NCBI RefSeq assembly: GCF_000523275.1
Contig: NZ_ATHQ01000001.1
Location: forward strand, 195,001 to 259,000
Direction of reading: 5' to 3'
Origin: Lebetimonas sp. JH292
Lineage (GTDB): Bacteria; Campylobacterota; Campylobacteria; Campylobacterales; Nautiliaceae
Length of the DNA: 64,000 nt
The notes beneath the pieces are model-generated. The model was given only the letters and a program-made list of their open reading frames with translations, had not been told where the DNA came from and did not search any database. Positions within the stretch are counted from its first letter, which is position 1. Every line of letters starts with the position of its first letter. Below, piece after piece: positions 1 to 9,391 of the stretch. Both the position numbers and the translations under genes were made by a program.

Positions 1-1572
1 TTCCAAAGCAAAATCAAGAAGCGGTGTTGCAGGGAAAAATTCGGCTGCATATTTTTTAAGACCTTCCACTCTTTTATCAGGGTTTCTTACAGATTTAATT
101 CTATGCCCAATTCCTGGAATTGGAATACCCTGTTTTTTCATATAATTTACAAATTCTTTAGGATTCATTGAATTGTCATATGCATATTTGAAATATTTTG
201 CTGCTCCGTCAATTGCACCACCAAATCTTGGTCCAATTGTAAGAAGACCTGTTACAAGTGATTCAACAACGCTTTTTCCAGCCCTTGCTGTAACTTTGGC
301 ATTATGCGCACCACTTACGGCAGGACCGTGGTCTGCTACTGTTTTAATGACAGTTTCTATAAAATTAGTGGCCCATTTAGGATATCTTTTTTTGAACCAA
401 AGAAGTGAAATAACATCACCTATGCTGTAACCTGTATCAGGAGTAGCCACAGAACTAATAGGAATACCTGCATAAACAGCTTCTTCTCCCCTGTCGTCAC
501 TGATTGTACAAACAAAATTTCTTGGTTTTCTAATTTTTCCTGCAGCAAGAGCTTTTGAATAATCTTCAGGAACAGGCGGAACATCAGGTTCTTTAATTTC
601 TTCAATAACACCTTTTCCTTTTAATTCTTCATATACGCCTTTAATTACAAGAGGTAAATCGTTAAAGTTATCTGGAACGTGAATTCCGGCTTCTTTCATT
701 GCTCTGTTTTTAGCTTCAGCAGTTTCAGCCTGGGCATTTGCACTGGCTCCGGCATGTCCAAATTGTACCCCACTGCTGAAATATTTTGCAATAGTACCTA
801 TACACCATCCGATAACCGGTTTAGTAATTTTACCTTCTTTTATTGCTTCGATTACTTTATATTCTTCTCTTCCACCTACTTCACCAAGTAATATCATATA
901 TTTAACTTGAGGATTTTTTTCCATTCTAAGTAAATGGTCGATAAATACGCTTCCTACGAATCTGTCACCACCAATAGCAACACCTTCGGCAATTCCGTCT
1001 GCATTTAGAGCTATAATATTTGAAAGTTCGTTAAATAAACCGCCACTTCTTGTTACAAGTCCGGCACTTCCGGGTCTATGAAGTTTAGATTTTACAATAT
1101 TTTCAATGGTTCCGCCAATGTTTGCAACTTTAAATGCTCCAGGAACAATAGCACCTACAGTCGCAGGCCCTATTATAGTTACACCTTTTGCTCTTGCTTT
1201 TTTATTCATAAGCCTTGCAAGTCTTTCTGGAATTCCCTCAGCTGTTATCATAATTACCCTGAATTGATTCATATCAAGAGCTTCATTTGTTACATCATAA
1301 GCAGTTCTAAATGAACCAAAATTAAGCAAAACATCTGCATTTGAATGATTTTTCACAGCTTCAGCAGTATTTTTATAAACAGGAATCATTACTTCATCTG
1401 TTCCAAAAAAGAATTTCTCAAATTTATTAGAACTTGTTGGAGCTACAATAGCCGCAACAGACGGTTTTTCCCTTTTAATTACATAATCATAATCAAGCAT
1501 TCTTTGAATTGCTGATTTATTGTTATTCCAAAATATTGCCTGTGTATCCCTTGTAAATAGTGCATTACTCAT
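1..1572 (-). CDS. aclA: ATP-citrate lyase alpha subunit (3' end beyond window)
   Basis: Catalytic subunit of ATP-citrate lyase, which cleaves citrate with CoA and ATP to acetyl-CoA and oxaloacetate in the reductive TCA cycle. The frame is open from ATG at 1572 to the left edge (524 codons seen, no stop). The N-terminal half resembles succinyl-CoA synthetase alpha. The phospho-histidine motif GHAGASA lies around codon 260, and a citrate-synthase-like domain should follow. The start overlaps the aclB stop by one base (TAATG), so the two are translationally coupled. The identity is firm; the missing C-terminus cannot be assessed. Confidence 0.93.
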   Translation of the reverse strand, partial: MSNALFTRDTQAIFWNNNKSAIQRMLDYDYVIKREKPSVAAIVAPTSSNKFEKFFFGTDEVMIPVYKNTAEAVKNHSNADVLLNFGSFRTAYDVTNEALDMNQFRVIMITAEGIPERLARLMNKKARAKGVTIIGPATVGAIVPGAFKVANIGGTIENIVKSKLHRPGSAGLVTRSGGLFNELSNIIALNADGIAEGVAIGGDRFVGSVFIDHLLRMEKNPQVKYMILLGEVGGREEYKVIEAIKEGKITKPVIGWCIGTIAKYFSSGVQFGHAGASANAQAETAEAKNRAMKEAGIHVPDNFNDLPLVIKGVYEELKGKGVIEEIKEPDVPPVPEDYSKALAAGKIRKPRNFVCTISDDRGEEAVYAGIPISSVATPDTGYSIGDVISLLWFKKRYPKWATNFIETVIKTVADHGPAVSGAHNAKVTARAGKSVVESLVTGLLTIGPRFGGAIDGAAKYFKYAYDNSMNPKEFVNYMKKQGIPIPGIGHRIKSVRNPDKRVEGLKKYAAEFFPATPLLDFALE

Positions 1573-2906
1573 TATTCAGCTCCTTTTTTGTCATCTTCAA
1601 GTGCCATTCTAACAATATCTGTAATATGTGTTTCAGGTCCGAAAACTTTAATTGGAAGTCCAAGTTTTTCAGCCGCCGCTTTTATATCTTTAAGACCTTT
1701 TTCATAATTCGGTCCGCCTCTTCTTACATAAATTCTGACACCTACATCTTTCATTTTATCTGCATATTTGTTAAATGCCTGGATAATACCTGTAAATGTT
1801 TTGGCTACATCTGTAAAGTTTGCAATAGCTCCACCAATTATTAAAATTTTATCTCTACCCTGAGGATCTTTTTCTCTTGTCATTAAATCAAGAACAGTCT
1901 CAGTATAAAATCTTGTTTCATCAGTAGTAGGACCACCTGAATATTCACCGTAATTTGCTAATTCATTAACTCCACCGGCCAAATCTGCAATAGTATCCGC
2001 ATAAACCACTGAAGCTCCTCCGCCTGCAACAAGTGTCCAAATTCTTCCCATCGGATTTAAAATAGTAAGTTTTAATGAAGCACCGCTTTTTGCATCTGCT
2101 TCGGCTATTGCTTTTTCCTCAGGAGATTTTTCAGGCATACCAAATGGCGTAGGAAATTCAATATTCCCCCATTTATCTTTCATTAAAAATCCAGCTGTAT
2201 CGTCCAATCTTGCGACTAAATCTAAAATATAAATATTATTTCCTTGCAATACTAACGGATTTATTTCTAAATACGCAAAGTTTAAATCTCTAAAGAATTT
2301 ATAAAACTGCTCAGCAAAAGTTACAAATCTTTCTTTGTTTTCTTCCGGAATGTCAGCCGGAATATTTGCCCTTATTAAATGCTCTAAATTTGCTTCATCC
2401 ATATCTATCGGGATTTTAATTTCAGTAACTTTATCCCAGTTTTCTTCTACTTCCATTCCTCCGTGGGCACTTAAATACAACACATCATGGTAGGCATCTA
2501 ACGTGGTAGCAGCTATATAATATTCTTCATCTTCAGTGTGCGGTGTAAAAGGTTCAACTATAAAATGGGTAAGTCTTCCTTTTTGCCCACTAAGCAAAGT
2601 TACATCGTGAGAAGCTTTTTCATCTATCCATTTAGCCGCATCTTCAAGGGTAACATCTCCCGGTTTATTAACTTTAAATAAAACTAAATTGTTTTTGCCT
2701 CTCTTACCAAAAAGCATATCAGGTTTTGCAACTAAAGGTTTTTCATTTAACCATGAATATTCTTCTTTTTTGGCCAATTCTCTTAACTCGTCTCCACTGG
2801 TAACCAATACACTTTCAAACGGATAATATAATCCGCTGAAATACTTTTCCCAATTTTGTTTAAAAAGTTTTTTTCCGTCATATTCACGAATAGGTTTTTG
2901 AGCCAT
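1572..2906 (-). CDS. aclB: ATP-citrate lyase beta subunit (ATP-grasp)
   Basis: 444-residue small subunit of the two-gene ATP-citrate lyase found in autotrophic Campylobacterota. It contains an N-terminal ATP-grasp fold (metal/ATP residues around FAYLEINPLVL, residue ~215) and a CoA-ligase-like C-terminal half (GGGASVVYADTIADL, ~300; IGGAIANFTDVAKTF, ~355). ATG at 2906 has GGAGT upstream. It is the promoter-proximal gene of the aclB-aclA pair. With aclA it implies CO2 fixation by the reductive TCA cycle. Confidence 0.95.
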   Translation of the reverse strand: MAQKPIREYDGKKLFKQNWEKYFSGLYYPFESVLVTSGDELRELAKKEEYSWLNEKPLVAKPDMLFGKRGKNNLVLFKVNKPGDVTLEDAAKWIDEKASHDVTLLSGQKGRLTHFIVEPFTPHTEDEEYYIAATTLDAYHDVLYLSAHGGMEVEENWDKVTEIKIPIDMDEANLEHLIRANIPADIPEENKERFVTFAEQFYKFFRDLNFAYLEINPLVLQGNNIYILDLVARLDDTAGFLMKDKWGNIEFPTPFGMPEKSPEEKAIAEADAKSGASLKLTILNPMGRIWTLVAGGGASVVYADTIADLAGGVNELANYGEYSGGPTTDETRFYTETVLDLMTREKDPQGRDKILIIGGAIANFTDVAKTFTGIIQAFNKYADKMKDVGVRIYVRRGGPNYEKGLKDIKAAAEKLGLPIKVFGPETHITDIVRMALEDDKKGAE

Positions 2907-2990
2907 TAATACTCCTTGAATTTTATTTTAAAAATTGTATCATTTATAAAAAATATTTGTGTTTAAATAATATATATTGAAATATTTTTC

Positions 2991-4136
2991 TTAAATAGTG
3001 TTTAATTTTGAAACATTTATTTTTAAAATTATCTTATTTTTGTGAAAAATCGAAACGCTGTTTTTATTTTTACTGTAAATCAATTTATATTTATCACCTT
3101 TTTTAATACCGTAAAACTCCAAAATTTCAGATAATTTTTCATTATTGCAGCTCATACTATATATTTTTTCTTTTTTTAAAATTTCAGCCAGATTTTTGGG
3201 GAAATAAAAGCTGTAGCTTAATTTTTTTGCTGGCGTATATTTATTAAAAAACAAAGATATATCAAGCATTATTAAAGATGTAAATAAAACAACAAATAAT
3301 ATTTTATAAAATGTTCTGAATCGTGGAAGTCTGACTTTATAAGATTTTAAAAAAACATTTACCATATTGACAACAAATCCTAACGTATATGGTGCATAAT
3401 CGTCTATTTTTATTTTCTGTCTGAAAGATAAAATCAGAGAAACAAAAAAAGCCGTTGCGGAAATAAAATATATTAAATCTTTTTTATAAAAAATATTTTT
3501 ATATAACGCATACAAAAAATAGACAAATACAAACGGAGAAAAAATTAAAAAATATGTACCGAATAAATCTAAAAAATAACCTTTGGGTCTGCCGTGTATT
3601 TTATATTCAAAGTAATTTGCATTAAAAGCCAATAAAATTAGACTAAAAATAAGCAGTTTTGTATCTTTTTTATAAATAGAATAAAAAATGAGCGCCAGAT
3701 ATAATGAAATTAAACTTTTGTCAACAAAAACATACAAAATTAACAGGATATAAGAAAAATTTTTGAATTTTTCATAACTGTAAATGAATAACAGACTTAA
3801 AAAAATCAAATACACAGATTTATTGACTATCACAGAAGATATTATCATTCCCGGAATTAACATAAAAATATAAGTCGTGTAAATTATTTCTCTTTTTGTT
3901 TTCAGTTTTAATTTTGCTATATTATAAAAAATAACAACACTCAAAAATCCTGTAAATAATGAAGGAAAACGCAACGCATAATCGTTTTTCCCAAATAAAT
4001 CAAAAGAAAGATGTAAAATGTTTTTTAAAAAAGGAAAATGATTAATACTGTCTATTTCAACAAAAGAAAATGATAAAAATTCAACGCTGTATAAAAACAA
4101 AAAAAGATAAAAAATTATAATAGGCAGAAATTTCAT
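2991..4136 (-). CDS. ArnT/PMT-like membrane glycosyltransferase family protein
   Basis: 381-residue polytopic membrane protein with about ten hydrophobic segments and a shorter soluble C-terminus. The first loop after TM1 carries acidic residues (FVEIDSINHFPFLK) followed by NDYALRFPSLFTGFLSVVIFY. This resembles the first periplasmic loop of PMT_2/ArnT-type lipid-linked sugar transferases (D/E-x-x-H, then RFPS). Substrate unknown. Its start overlaps the stop of the upstream amidotransferase gene by 4 bp, so they are cotranscribed. Family assignment is by pattern only; a non-catalytic relative is possible. Confidence 0.55.
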   Translation of the reverse strand: MKFLPIIIFYLFLFLYSVEFLSFSFVEIDSINHFPFLKNILHLSFDLFGKNDYALRFPSLFTGFLSVVIFYNIAKLKLKTKREIIYTTYIFMLIPGMIISSVIVNKSVYLIFLSLLFIYSYEKFKNFSYILLILYVFVDKSLISLYLALIFYSIYKKDTKLLIFSLILLAFNANYFEYKIHGRPKGYFLDLFGTYFLIFSPFVFVYFLYALYKNIFYKKDLIYFISATAFFVSLILSFRQKIKIDDYAPYTLGFVVNMVNVFLKSYKVRLPRFRTFYKILFVVLFTSLIMLDISLFFNKYTPAKKLSYSFYFPKNLAEILKKEKIYSMSCNNEKLSEILEFYGIKKGDKYKLIYSKNKNSVSIFHKNKIILKINVSKLNTI

Positions 4137-4696
4137 AATTTAAGAAAATTGTTGATTATTTCTTTTCCGTGTTCGCTCATAATCGATTCCGGATGATACT
4201 GAACTCCGAAAATCGGTTTATTTTTTACCCTCAAAGACATTATTTCATTATCATCGAGAGAATAAGATGTGGGAATTATAAATTCCGGTAGAGTTTTTTC
4301 ATCCACCACAAGTGAATGGTATCTTGTAACCCTAAATTTTTCGGGAATATTTTCATATATATCATCATATACAGTTATTTCAATATCGCTTGTTTTTCCG
4401 TGCATTAGATTTTTAGCCCTTATTATTTTTGCTCCAAACGCATACGCAATTGACTGATGCCCGAGACATACACCAAGAATCGGTTTATCTATTTTCTTTA
4501 TAATTTCCACACTGACTCCGGCTTCTTTTGGAGTCGAAGGACCCGGGGAGATGATTATCTTTTCCGGATTTAATTTTTTAATTTCTTCTATATTCATTTC
4601 ATCGTTTCTGATTATCTTCAAATTGGCCCCTAATTCCAGACAATACTGAACTATATTGTAAGTAAAAGAATCATAATTATCAATCATTAATATCAT
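4133..4696 (-). CDS. pabA: Glutamine amidotransferase of anthranilate / aminodeoxychorismate synthase
   Basis: 187-residue class I glutamine amidotransferase. Nucleophile Cys lies in GVCLGHQ (~79) and the catalytic His/Glu in GVQYHPES (~167); the N-terminus MILMIDNYDSFTYN is typical of TrpG/PabA. It supplies ammonia to a chorismate-using partner for tryptophan or folate synthesis. No trpE or pabB is adjacent, so the choice between TrpG and PabA is open. ATG at 4696 lies inside the left arm of a 34-bp inverted repeat that gives it the same leader as metF. Confidence 0.85.
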   Translation of the reverse strand: MILMIDNYDSFTYNIVQYCLELGANLKIIRNDEMNIEEIKKLNPEKIIISPGPSTPKEAGVSVEIIKKIDKPILGVCLGHQSIAYAFGAKIIRAKNLMHGKTSDIEITVYDDIYENIPEKFRVTRYHSLVVDEKTLPEFIIPTSYSLDDNEIMSLRVKNKPIFGVQYHPESIMSEHGKEIINNFLKL

Positions 4697-4726
4697 TAAC
4701 AGCCTTTTTTAAGAAATTTTATCAAA
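4693..4726. repeat. Left arm of perfect 34-bp inverted repeat
   Basis: Exact reverse complement of 5087-5120. It covers the pabA start codon, its Shine-Dalgarno (AAAAAAGG) and a -10-like TTGATAAAATTT read on the minus strand, and it reaches into the stop codon of the modE-like gene (4722). The sequence differs from the other arm immediately outside the repeat on both sides. Confidence 0.95.
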
Positions 4727-5057
4727 ATTTATCGTTATATTTTTCATTTATCTTTTTTTTAAATTCATTAATGTCTTTTTGTAAATTTTCAAAATTTTTA
4801 ATAAGTTTTTTGCCGTAATCTGTCAAATATGTTCCTCCTCCGCCTTTTCCTCCGCTTTGTTTTTCCACTACTTCTTTTTTAGATAAAGAATTAATGATAT
4901 CTATTGCATCCCAAGCCGCCCTATAACTCATTTTCATCTCTTTTGCGGCTTTTGAAATAGAACCGTATTTATCAATTAATTTTAATAATCTTATCCTCCC
5001 TTTTCCCAAAAAACTTTTATTTTTTTTATCTATCCAGTAATTTATTTTTATTTCCAT
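4722..5057 (-). CDS. ModE-type winged-helix regulator, DNA-binding domain only
   Basis: 111-residue protein matching the N-terminal LysR-like winged helix of ModE: GRIRLLKLIDKYGSISKAAK (~20-40), MSYRAAWDAI (~44-53), then a glycine-rich wing GGKGGGGTYLT. The molybdate-binding TOBE domains of full ModE are absent, as in many single-domain relatives. It lies between the arms of a perfect inverted repeat and diverges from metF. Molybdate control is family knowledge; the targets here are unknown. A Mo-cofactor gene (mogA) lies 39 kb away. Confidence 0.8.
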   Translation of the reverse strand: MEIKINYWIDKKNKSFLGKGRIRLLKLIDKYGSISKAAKEMKMSYRAAWDAIDIINSLSKKEVVEKQSGGKGGGGTYLTDYGKKLIKNFENLQKDINEFKKKINEKYNDKF

Positions 5058-5120
5058 TTTTTTACTTTTTTAAAAATTATAACAAATTTGATAAAATTTC
5101 TTAAAAAAGGCTGTTAATGA
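5058..5120. promoter_or_regulatory. Divergent modE/metF promoter region with right arm of the inverted repeat (5087-5120)
   Basis: 59 bp separate the divergent genes. For metF, a -10-like TTGATAAAATTT is followed by AAAAAAGG and ATG at 5117. For modE, the minus strand shows TATAAT (from ATTATA at 5077-5082). Positions 5087-5120 are the right arm of the 34-bp inverted repeat, so metF and pabA have the same leader. Confidence 0.7.
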
Positions 5121-5995
5121 AAGAAAAATTATTTAGTGAGAGTTTTTTAACGCTTGAAACAACTCCGCCTAAATTACCGACAATTGATCCTATGATAGAA
5201 AAATTAAAACAAACTGAAGCTTATAAATATGTAGACGGATTTACCACAACAGACTGCCCTTTAAGCAGACTAAAATACAATTCAATTATAGCAGCTTTTA
5301 AAATTCAGCAAACTTTTAATAAAAAAGTTATTGCAACAATGAGCATGAGAGACAGAAACATTATAGCGCTTCAAAGCGATTTACTTGGGGCAAACGATTT
5401 AAATGTTACAAATATTTTGGCACTAACAGGCGACCCCGCTAAAATGTCGGATCAGCCTAATGCAAAAGCGGTTGTGGAAGGAAGCAGTATAAAACTTCTT
5501 GAAATAATAAGGGCATTTAACAGCGGAATGGATTATGCGGGTAAAGAATTTAAAATAAAACCAAAACCTGTAAACCCTTTTGCAGTAACCAATTCATATG
5601 CAAAAAATTTTATTTCAATAGAAAAAAAAATTTATAAAAAAGTTAAACATTATGCTTTGGGAATAATTACCCAACCCGTATATGATATGGAAATTGTTGA
5701 AAAAATGCTTGATATTAGGGATAAAATAAGAAATAAATTTAAAGATGAAAGAAAAAAATTTGATATCGTTTTCGGTTTTTTTCCTATAACAAAACTAAAA
5801 ACAGCCCAGTTTTTACATTCTCATGTTCCAGGCATTTATGTACCGGATAGCTGGATAGAAAAATTAATTAAAGCTCATAAAATAAATGAAGAAGAAGAAT
5901 ACAAAAGAAATTTATTTAACAATTTGCAAAAAAAACACCCTAAAATTCACATCATGACAGCCAATAGATTTGAAATAGTAAAAGAGCTTTTTTAA
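5117..5995 (+). CDS. metF: Methylenetetrahydrofolate reductase-like protein
   Basis: 292-residue TIM-barrel protein of the MetF/MTHFR family, which reduces 5,10-methylene-THF to 5-methyl-THF with FAD. Visible blocks: N-terminal FLTLETTPPK (E in strand 1), TTTDCPLSR, MSMRDRN (~76), NILALTGDP (~107), GIITQPVYD (~180), GFFPITKLKTAQFLHSHVPGIYVPD (~220-245). It is shorter and more divergent than enterobacterial MetF, and may accept another electron donor. Its stop lies in a palindrome shared with the convergent porin-like remnant. Confidence 0.8.
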   Translation: MKEKLFSESFLTLETTPPKLPTIDPMIEKLKQTEAYKYVDGFTTTDCPLSRLKYNSIIAAFKIQQTFNKKVIATMSMRDRNIIALQSDLLGANDLNVTNILALTGDPAKMSDQPNAKAVVEGSSIKLLEIIRAFNSGMDYAGKEFKIKPKPVNPFAVTNSYAKNFISIEKKIYKKVKHYALGIITQPVYDMEIVEKMLDIRDKIRNKFKDERKKFDIVFGFFPITKLKTAQFLHSHVPGIYVPDSWIEKLIKAHKINEEEEYKRNLFNNLQKKHPKIHIMTANRFEIVKELF

Positions 5996-6004
5996 AAAGC
6001 TCTT
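5982..6004. terminator. Palindrome shared by two convergent gene ends
   Basis: Perfect 11+1+11 inverted repeat (AAGAGCTTTTT, one T, AAAAAGCTCTT). It contains the metF stop on the plus strand and the last codons and stop of the beta-barrel remnant on the minus strand; the two reading frames overlap by 4 bp. It probably acts as a bidirectional terminator, although the T-tract is inside the stem. Confidence 0.55.
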
Positions 6005-6752
6005 AAATAAGACAATACGTAAATATTTGAATATGCATCGTTATTATCTTCTTCAAATTTATCTCTTTCAAATGAAACTTTAATATTATTTATTTTATCT
6101 AAATTATAATTAACACTCAGTCCATAACCGTATTTATATTCATCACCAGTGTTATACACAACAAAACCGTCATTTGCTACTTTATAAGCAAATTTTCCAA
6201 ATGTTGTTTTTAAAGTTGTAGTCCAAGGGCCTTTAAAATTTTGAAATTTCAAATCAAAATTATTATAAGTATCATCAGGTGCAATACCATCTTTTGAAAT
6301 ATGAATATTATTATATTTTCCTTCCACGTAAAAACTACCAATATTTGAATAGTAATTACCAAATTAAAACCTATTTTTGGAGAAATTTGATTAACATTAA
6401 AATTTTTATAATCTGAAAAATAATAATCTATTCCCATATTGTATTTTAAATATTTGTAATAATCAATTCCACCAAACAACACTTTATTATAATTTTATAA
6501 AAATAATCCAGCTTAAAAGTAAAATCTTTTTGTTTCCAATCAGAGATATTGTTTTTATAATCAATTTTTAAATATTCCCCATCCATTTCAACCTTAACAG
6601 GCCATTGGTAATAATTATAATAAACACCTCCTAATTTTGCTTTATCTTTAGATGAACCGCTATAATCAATATAGCTTCCATAAGGCATTACAACTAATGT
6701 ATTATATGCAAAACTTAAAACTGCAACATGATAAAAAAAGAATTTTTTTCAT
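5992..6752 (-). pseudogene. Outer-membrane beta-barrel (porin-like) gene, frameshifted
   Basis: ATG at 6752 (GGAGAAAAA upstream) starts a signal-peptide-like stretch (MKKILFLS...VAVLSFA) that is frameshifted within ~20 codons. The continuation lies in three pieces: 6446-6688, 6249-6482 and 5992-6327. The pieces hold alternating aromatic/polar strands (YYNYYQWPVKVEMDGEYLKI; FDLKFQNFKGPWTTTLKTTF) and the last residue is Phe (VLSYLRAF), the signature recognised by the BAM complex. Together about 250 residues. It is the last gene of the operon that begins at 11972. No specific porin family is recognised. Confidence 0.7.
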
Positions 6753-7208
6753 TTTTTCTCCTTTAAATTTATTTTATATCCTAAATTTTTTTTATTTATT
6801 ATATCAATTCCTTTTTTTCTAAGATTTGAAATTATAACTTTAATAGAATCAATGTTTTCAATATAGTCACAATTTTCTAAAATTTCAAATTTTGAAATCT
6901 GTTTCAGCTTTTGTTAACTCTATTAAAATGTTTTTATGATGTAAGTGTTTTGTTTTAAGATTTTAAATAAACTTCTTCATATTTTATTACCTCTTTTTTT
7001 AAAATTTTTTTTCTTAAATAATTCAATCTTAAAATAATTTTTTCATATTCAGAGTACAAATAACAGTAATCACCAATATACAAAGCTTTTTTTATATCCA
7101 TTATAAAAAAAAATCAACTAAAATTACATCATACTTTTTAAAATTATCATAAACTTGTTTAAAATTAAATTCATTTGTTTCAAAAAAAGAATAATTCAAT
7201 ATATTCAT
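6749..7208 (-). pseudogene. OmpR/PhoB-like regulator, multiply frameshifted
   Basis: ATG at 7208 overlaps the end of the TPR gene (ATGA), and the TGA at 6749-6751 overlaps the porin-like start. The N-terminal part, MNILNYSFFETNEFNFKQVY followed by a hydrophobic strand with ILVDF, resembles a short receiver domain with its Asp. The C-terminal part has IELTKAETDF and IKVIISNLRKKG...KKNLGYKI, the pattern of the OmpR-type winged helix (recognition helix then GY hairpin). At least four frame changes occur in 460 bp. Probably the operon's own regulator; not functional as read. Confidence 0.6.
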
Positions 7209-7705
7209 TTTAAATATTTTTTTGCAATTATATTATTGGGATCTAAAATAATGTGTTAACATTTTATTTGCAACAGACAAAGATGATTTAAAATCTTTCT
7301 TATAATATCAAATAATAATTGGCATAAAAATTGTAATAATCTTTTTTTATTATTTTTCCCATATATAAATAAACTCTTGCTAAACCTAAAAGCGGTTCAA
7401 TAGATTGCATTTTCATAATTCTTATTTAAAAAAAACAAATATCCAAGTCTTAAATTTACAGTATATCCTCTAGGATATTTTTCATACAATGGAATAAAAA
7501 CACTAATTGCATCTTTATAATCCCCCATTTTCTCATAATTATAAGATTTATAATAAATATCTTTAATATTTAATGCAAATTTTTCATAAATTCTCCTTAA
7601 TTCAAAATTTTTTCCTTTTATTTTTTCAAACCCTTTTTCATAAAATGAAAAATAAATTTCTCCATAATCTGATTTAATACTTAAATTTTCTTTTTTATAT
7701 GTATC
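7206..7705 (-). pseudogene. TPR-repeat protein remnant, in frame behind the M23 stop
   Basis: Starting right after the stop of the UT/M23 gene, the same frame continues without a usable start codon. It encodes TPR-like helices (YKSYNYEKMGDYKDAISVF, then PLYEKYPRGYTVNLRLGYLF). Frame changes follow near 7400 and 7310; the pieces MQSIEPLLGLARVYLYMGK and NNIIAKKYLK complete it, and the stop overlaps the regulator start. It could be a lost C-terminal part of the M23 protein or a separate gene whose start was lost. Confidence 0.5.
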
Positions 7706-9384
7706 TTATTCTAAAAAAGATTTAAAATTAAATGGTAACAAAAATTCAATTAAAATTAATTTAAATTTATTAAGCCTTATGTCCAGTGGCAACACATCCT
7801 CATAATATATATTTTTATTAATAAGAGGAATTTTTGGAACTAATTTAAAAATTTCCTTAAGATATGAATCTTTTCCATCATACACATAAAAATAAAACAG
7901 TTTACCCTGCATATAAAAAAACAGTTTGTTTTTACCATCAAACAGGTAAAATTCCCCTTTGTCATTCATTTTAACTATAAATTCAACTATTTCACTTTTT
8001 TCATTTTTATATTTGTAAATATCATCTAAAATAAAATTAAATCTAAGTTTCATTGATTTATCTAAAATTGTTGCTTCAATTTCTTCATCCTTTTTAGGCA
8101 AAGAGTAAAAATATAATTTATTCTCCTTTATATAATCATAAAATTTAAAAGGAACAGTTTCACTTCCCAAAATTCCGTACTTTTGAACCTGAATATGTAT
8201 GTGAGGTTCTGGGGAATAACCGCTGTTTCCACATTTTCCTATAATATCTCCAACTTTCACATAATCTCCGACATTAACTTTTGCAGAATACTGCATTAAA
8301 TGGGATATTTCTACAAAAAAACCTAAATCACTTTTTAAAATTATATAATTTCCCCAATTATTAACTCTATCAACTTCTCCAATTATATTATCTTTTAAGT
8401 CATCTCTTTTTGCAACAATATAACCATTTACAGGTGAAAGAACGTTTTCTCCAAAAGCATAATAATCTTCTAAAAAAAGACCTTCATTTTTATATGTTTT
8501 ACCATTTTTTTTAATCACAAAATCGTATGCATATTTCCATTTTCCTATATGTGTCCATTTTCCATCAAAAGCCTGGTATACCGTCCATTTACCAGAAAAA
8601 GGCAAATGAATTTTAATATCATTACCTCCAAACCTGAATGTAGAACTCAAAAAAGAAATTAAAGATTTTTCAGGTGTCCCTTTTATTGAATAATTAAAAT
8701 AAACATACCCTACACTATATAAAAATCACTAAAATTGTTATAAAATTAAAAGGCAATGTATAAACCGGCAAAGAATATAATTTAAATGTTGGAAGTAAAA
8801 ATACACCGCCCACTGCCATAGCAATAAGTATAAAATTAAAATTATATGGGGAATTTAAAGCATTATAATAATTTGTAAAAAAAGAGTGAAAGTAAACTCC
8901 TGCATAAAAACCTATCAAAGATAGAAAAAATAAAATTCTAGAGTAAATTAAACCAGCCGCTTCAAAAAGTAAAAAAAATATTACTCAACAAATTTGTATA
9001 TTTAAAACTTGCTAAATAAAAAAACATACTAACAATTGCAAAAGGAAATGATAAAATAGGTAAAAAATATTTTATAAAAACCTTATTTAAATAAACAGAC
9101 ATTAAAAAAGTTAAAATAGATAAAATAGTGGCAATACTTACATCAAAATAAAATCCAACACCCATTCCCACAAGAAGTGAATTATAAAGATAAAAACCAT
9201 ATTTTATATATTCTTCTCTAATTTTAATTAATTCTGCAAAAACGATAGTCGAAATAATAGCAACAACTCCTAAAATTCCAACACTAGGAAGTAAAAAAGA
9301 AAGAAAAAATAAAACAATTCCTGCCTTCACATCCCTTAAAAAAAGAATAGAAATATAAGGCTTAAATAATATTTTTAAATCCAT
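7706..9384 (-). pseudogene. Urea-transporter-like channel fused to M23 peptidase, frameshifted
   Basis: One ~560-residue frame can be rebuilt from ATG 9384. A polytopic domain (8962-9384, then 8715-8918) with FYLYNSLLVGMGVGFYFD and FILIAMAVGGVFLLPT resembles the UT (urea transporter) family. It runs on through YFNYSIKGTPEKS into a LytM/M23 domain (7706-8650) with SPVNGYIVAKRD, EISHLMQYS and PHIHIQVQ (the H and HxH zinc ligands); the first ligand motif reads YAYDF. Frameshifts sit at an A8 run near 8970 and at about 8715. M23 enzymes cut peptidoglycan cross-bridges; what the channel carries is unknown. Confidence 0.65.
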
Positions 9385-9391
9385 TTTTTTC

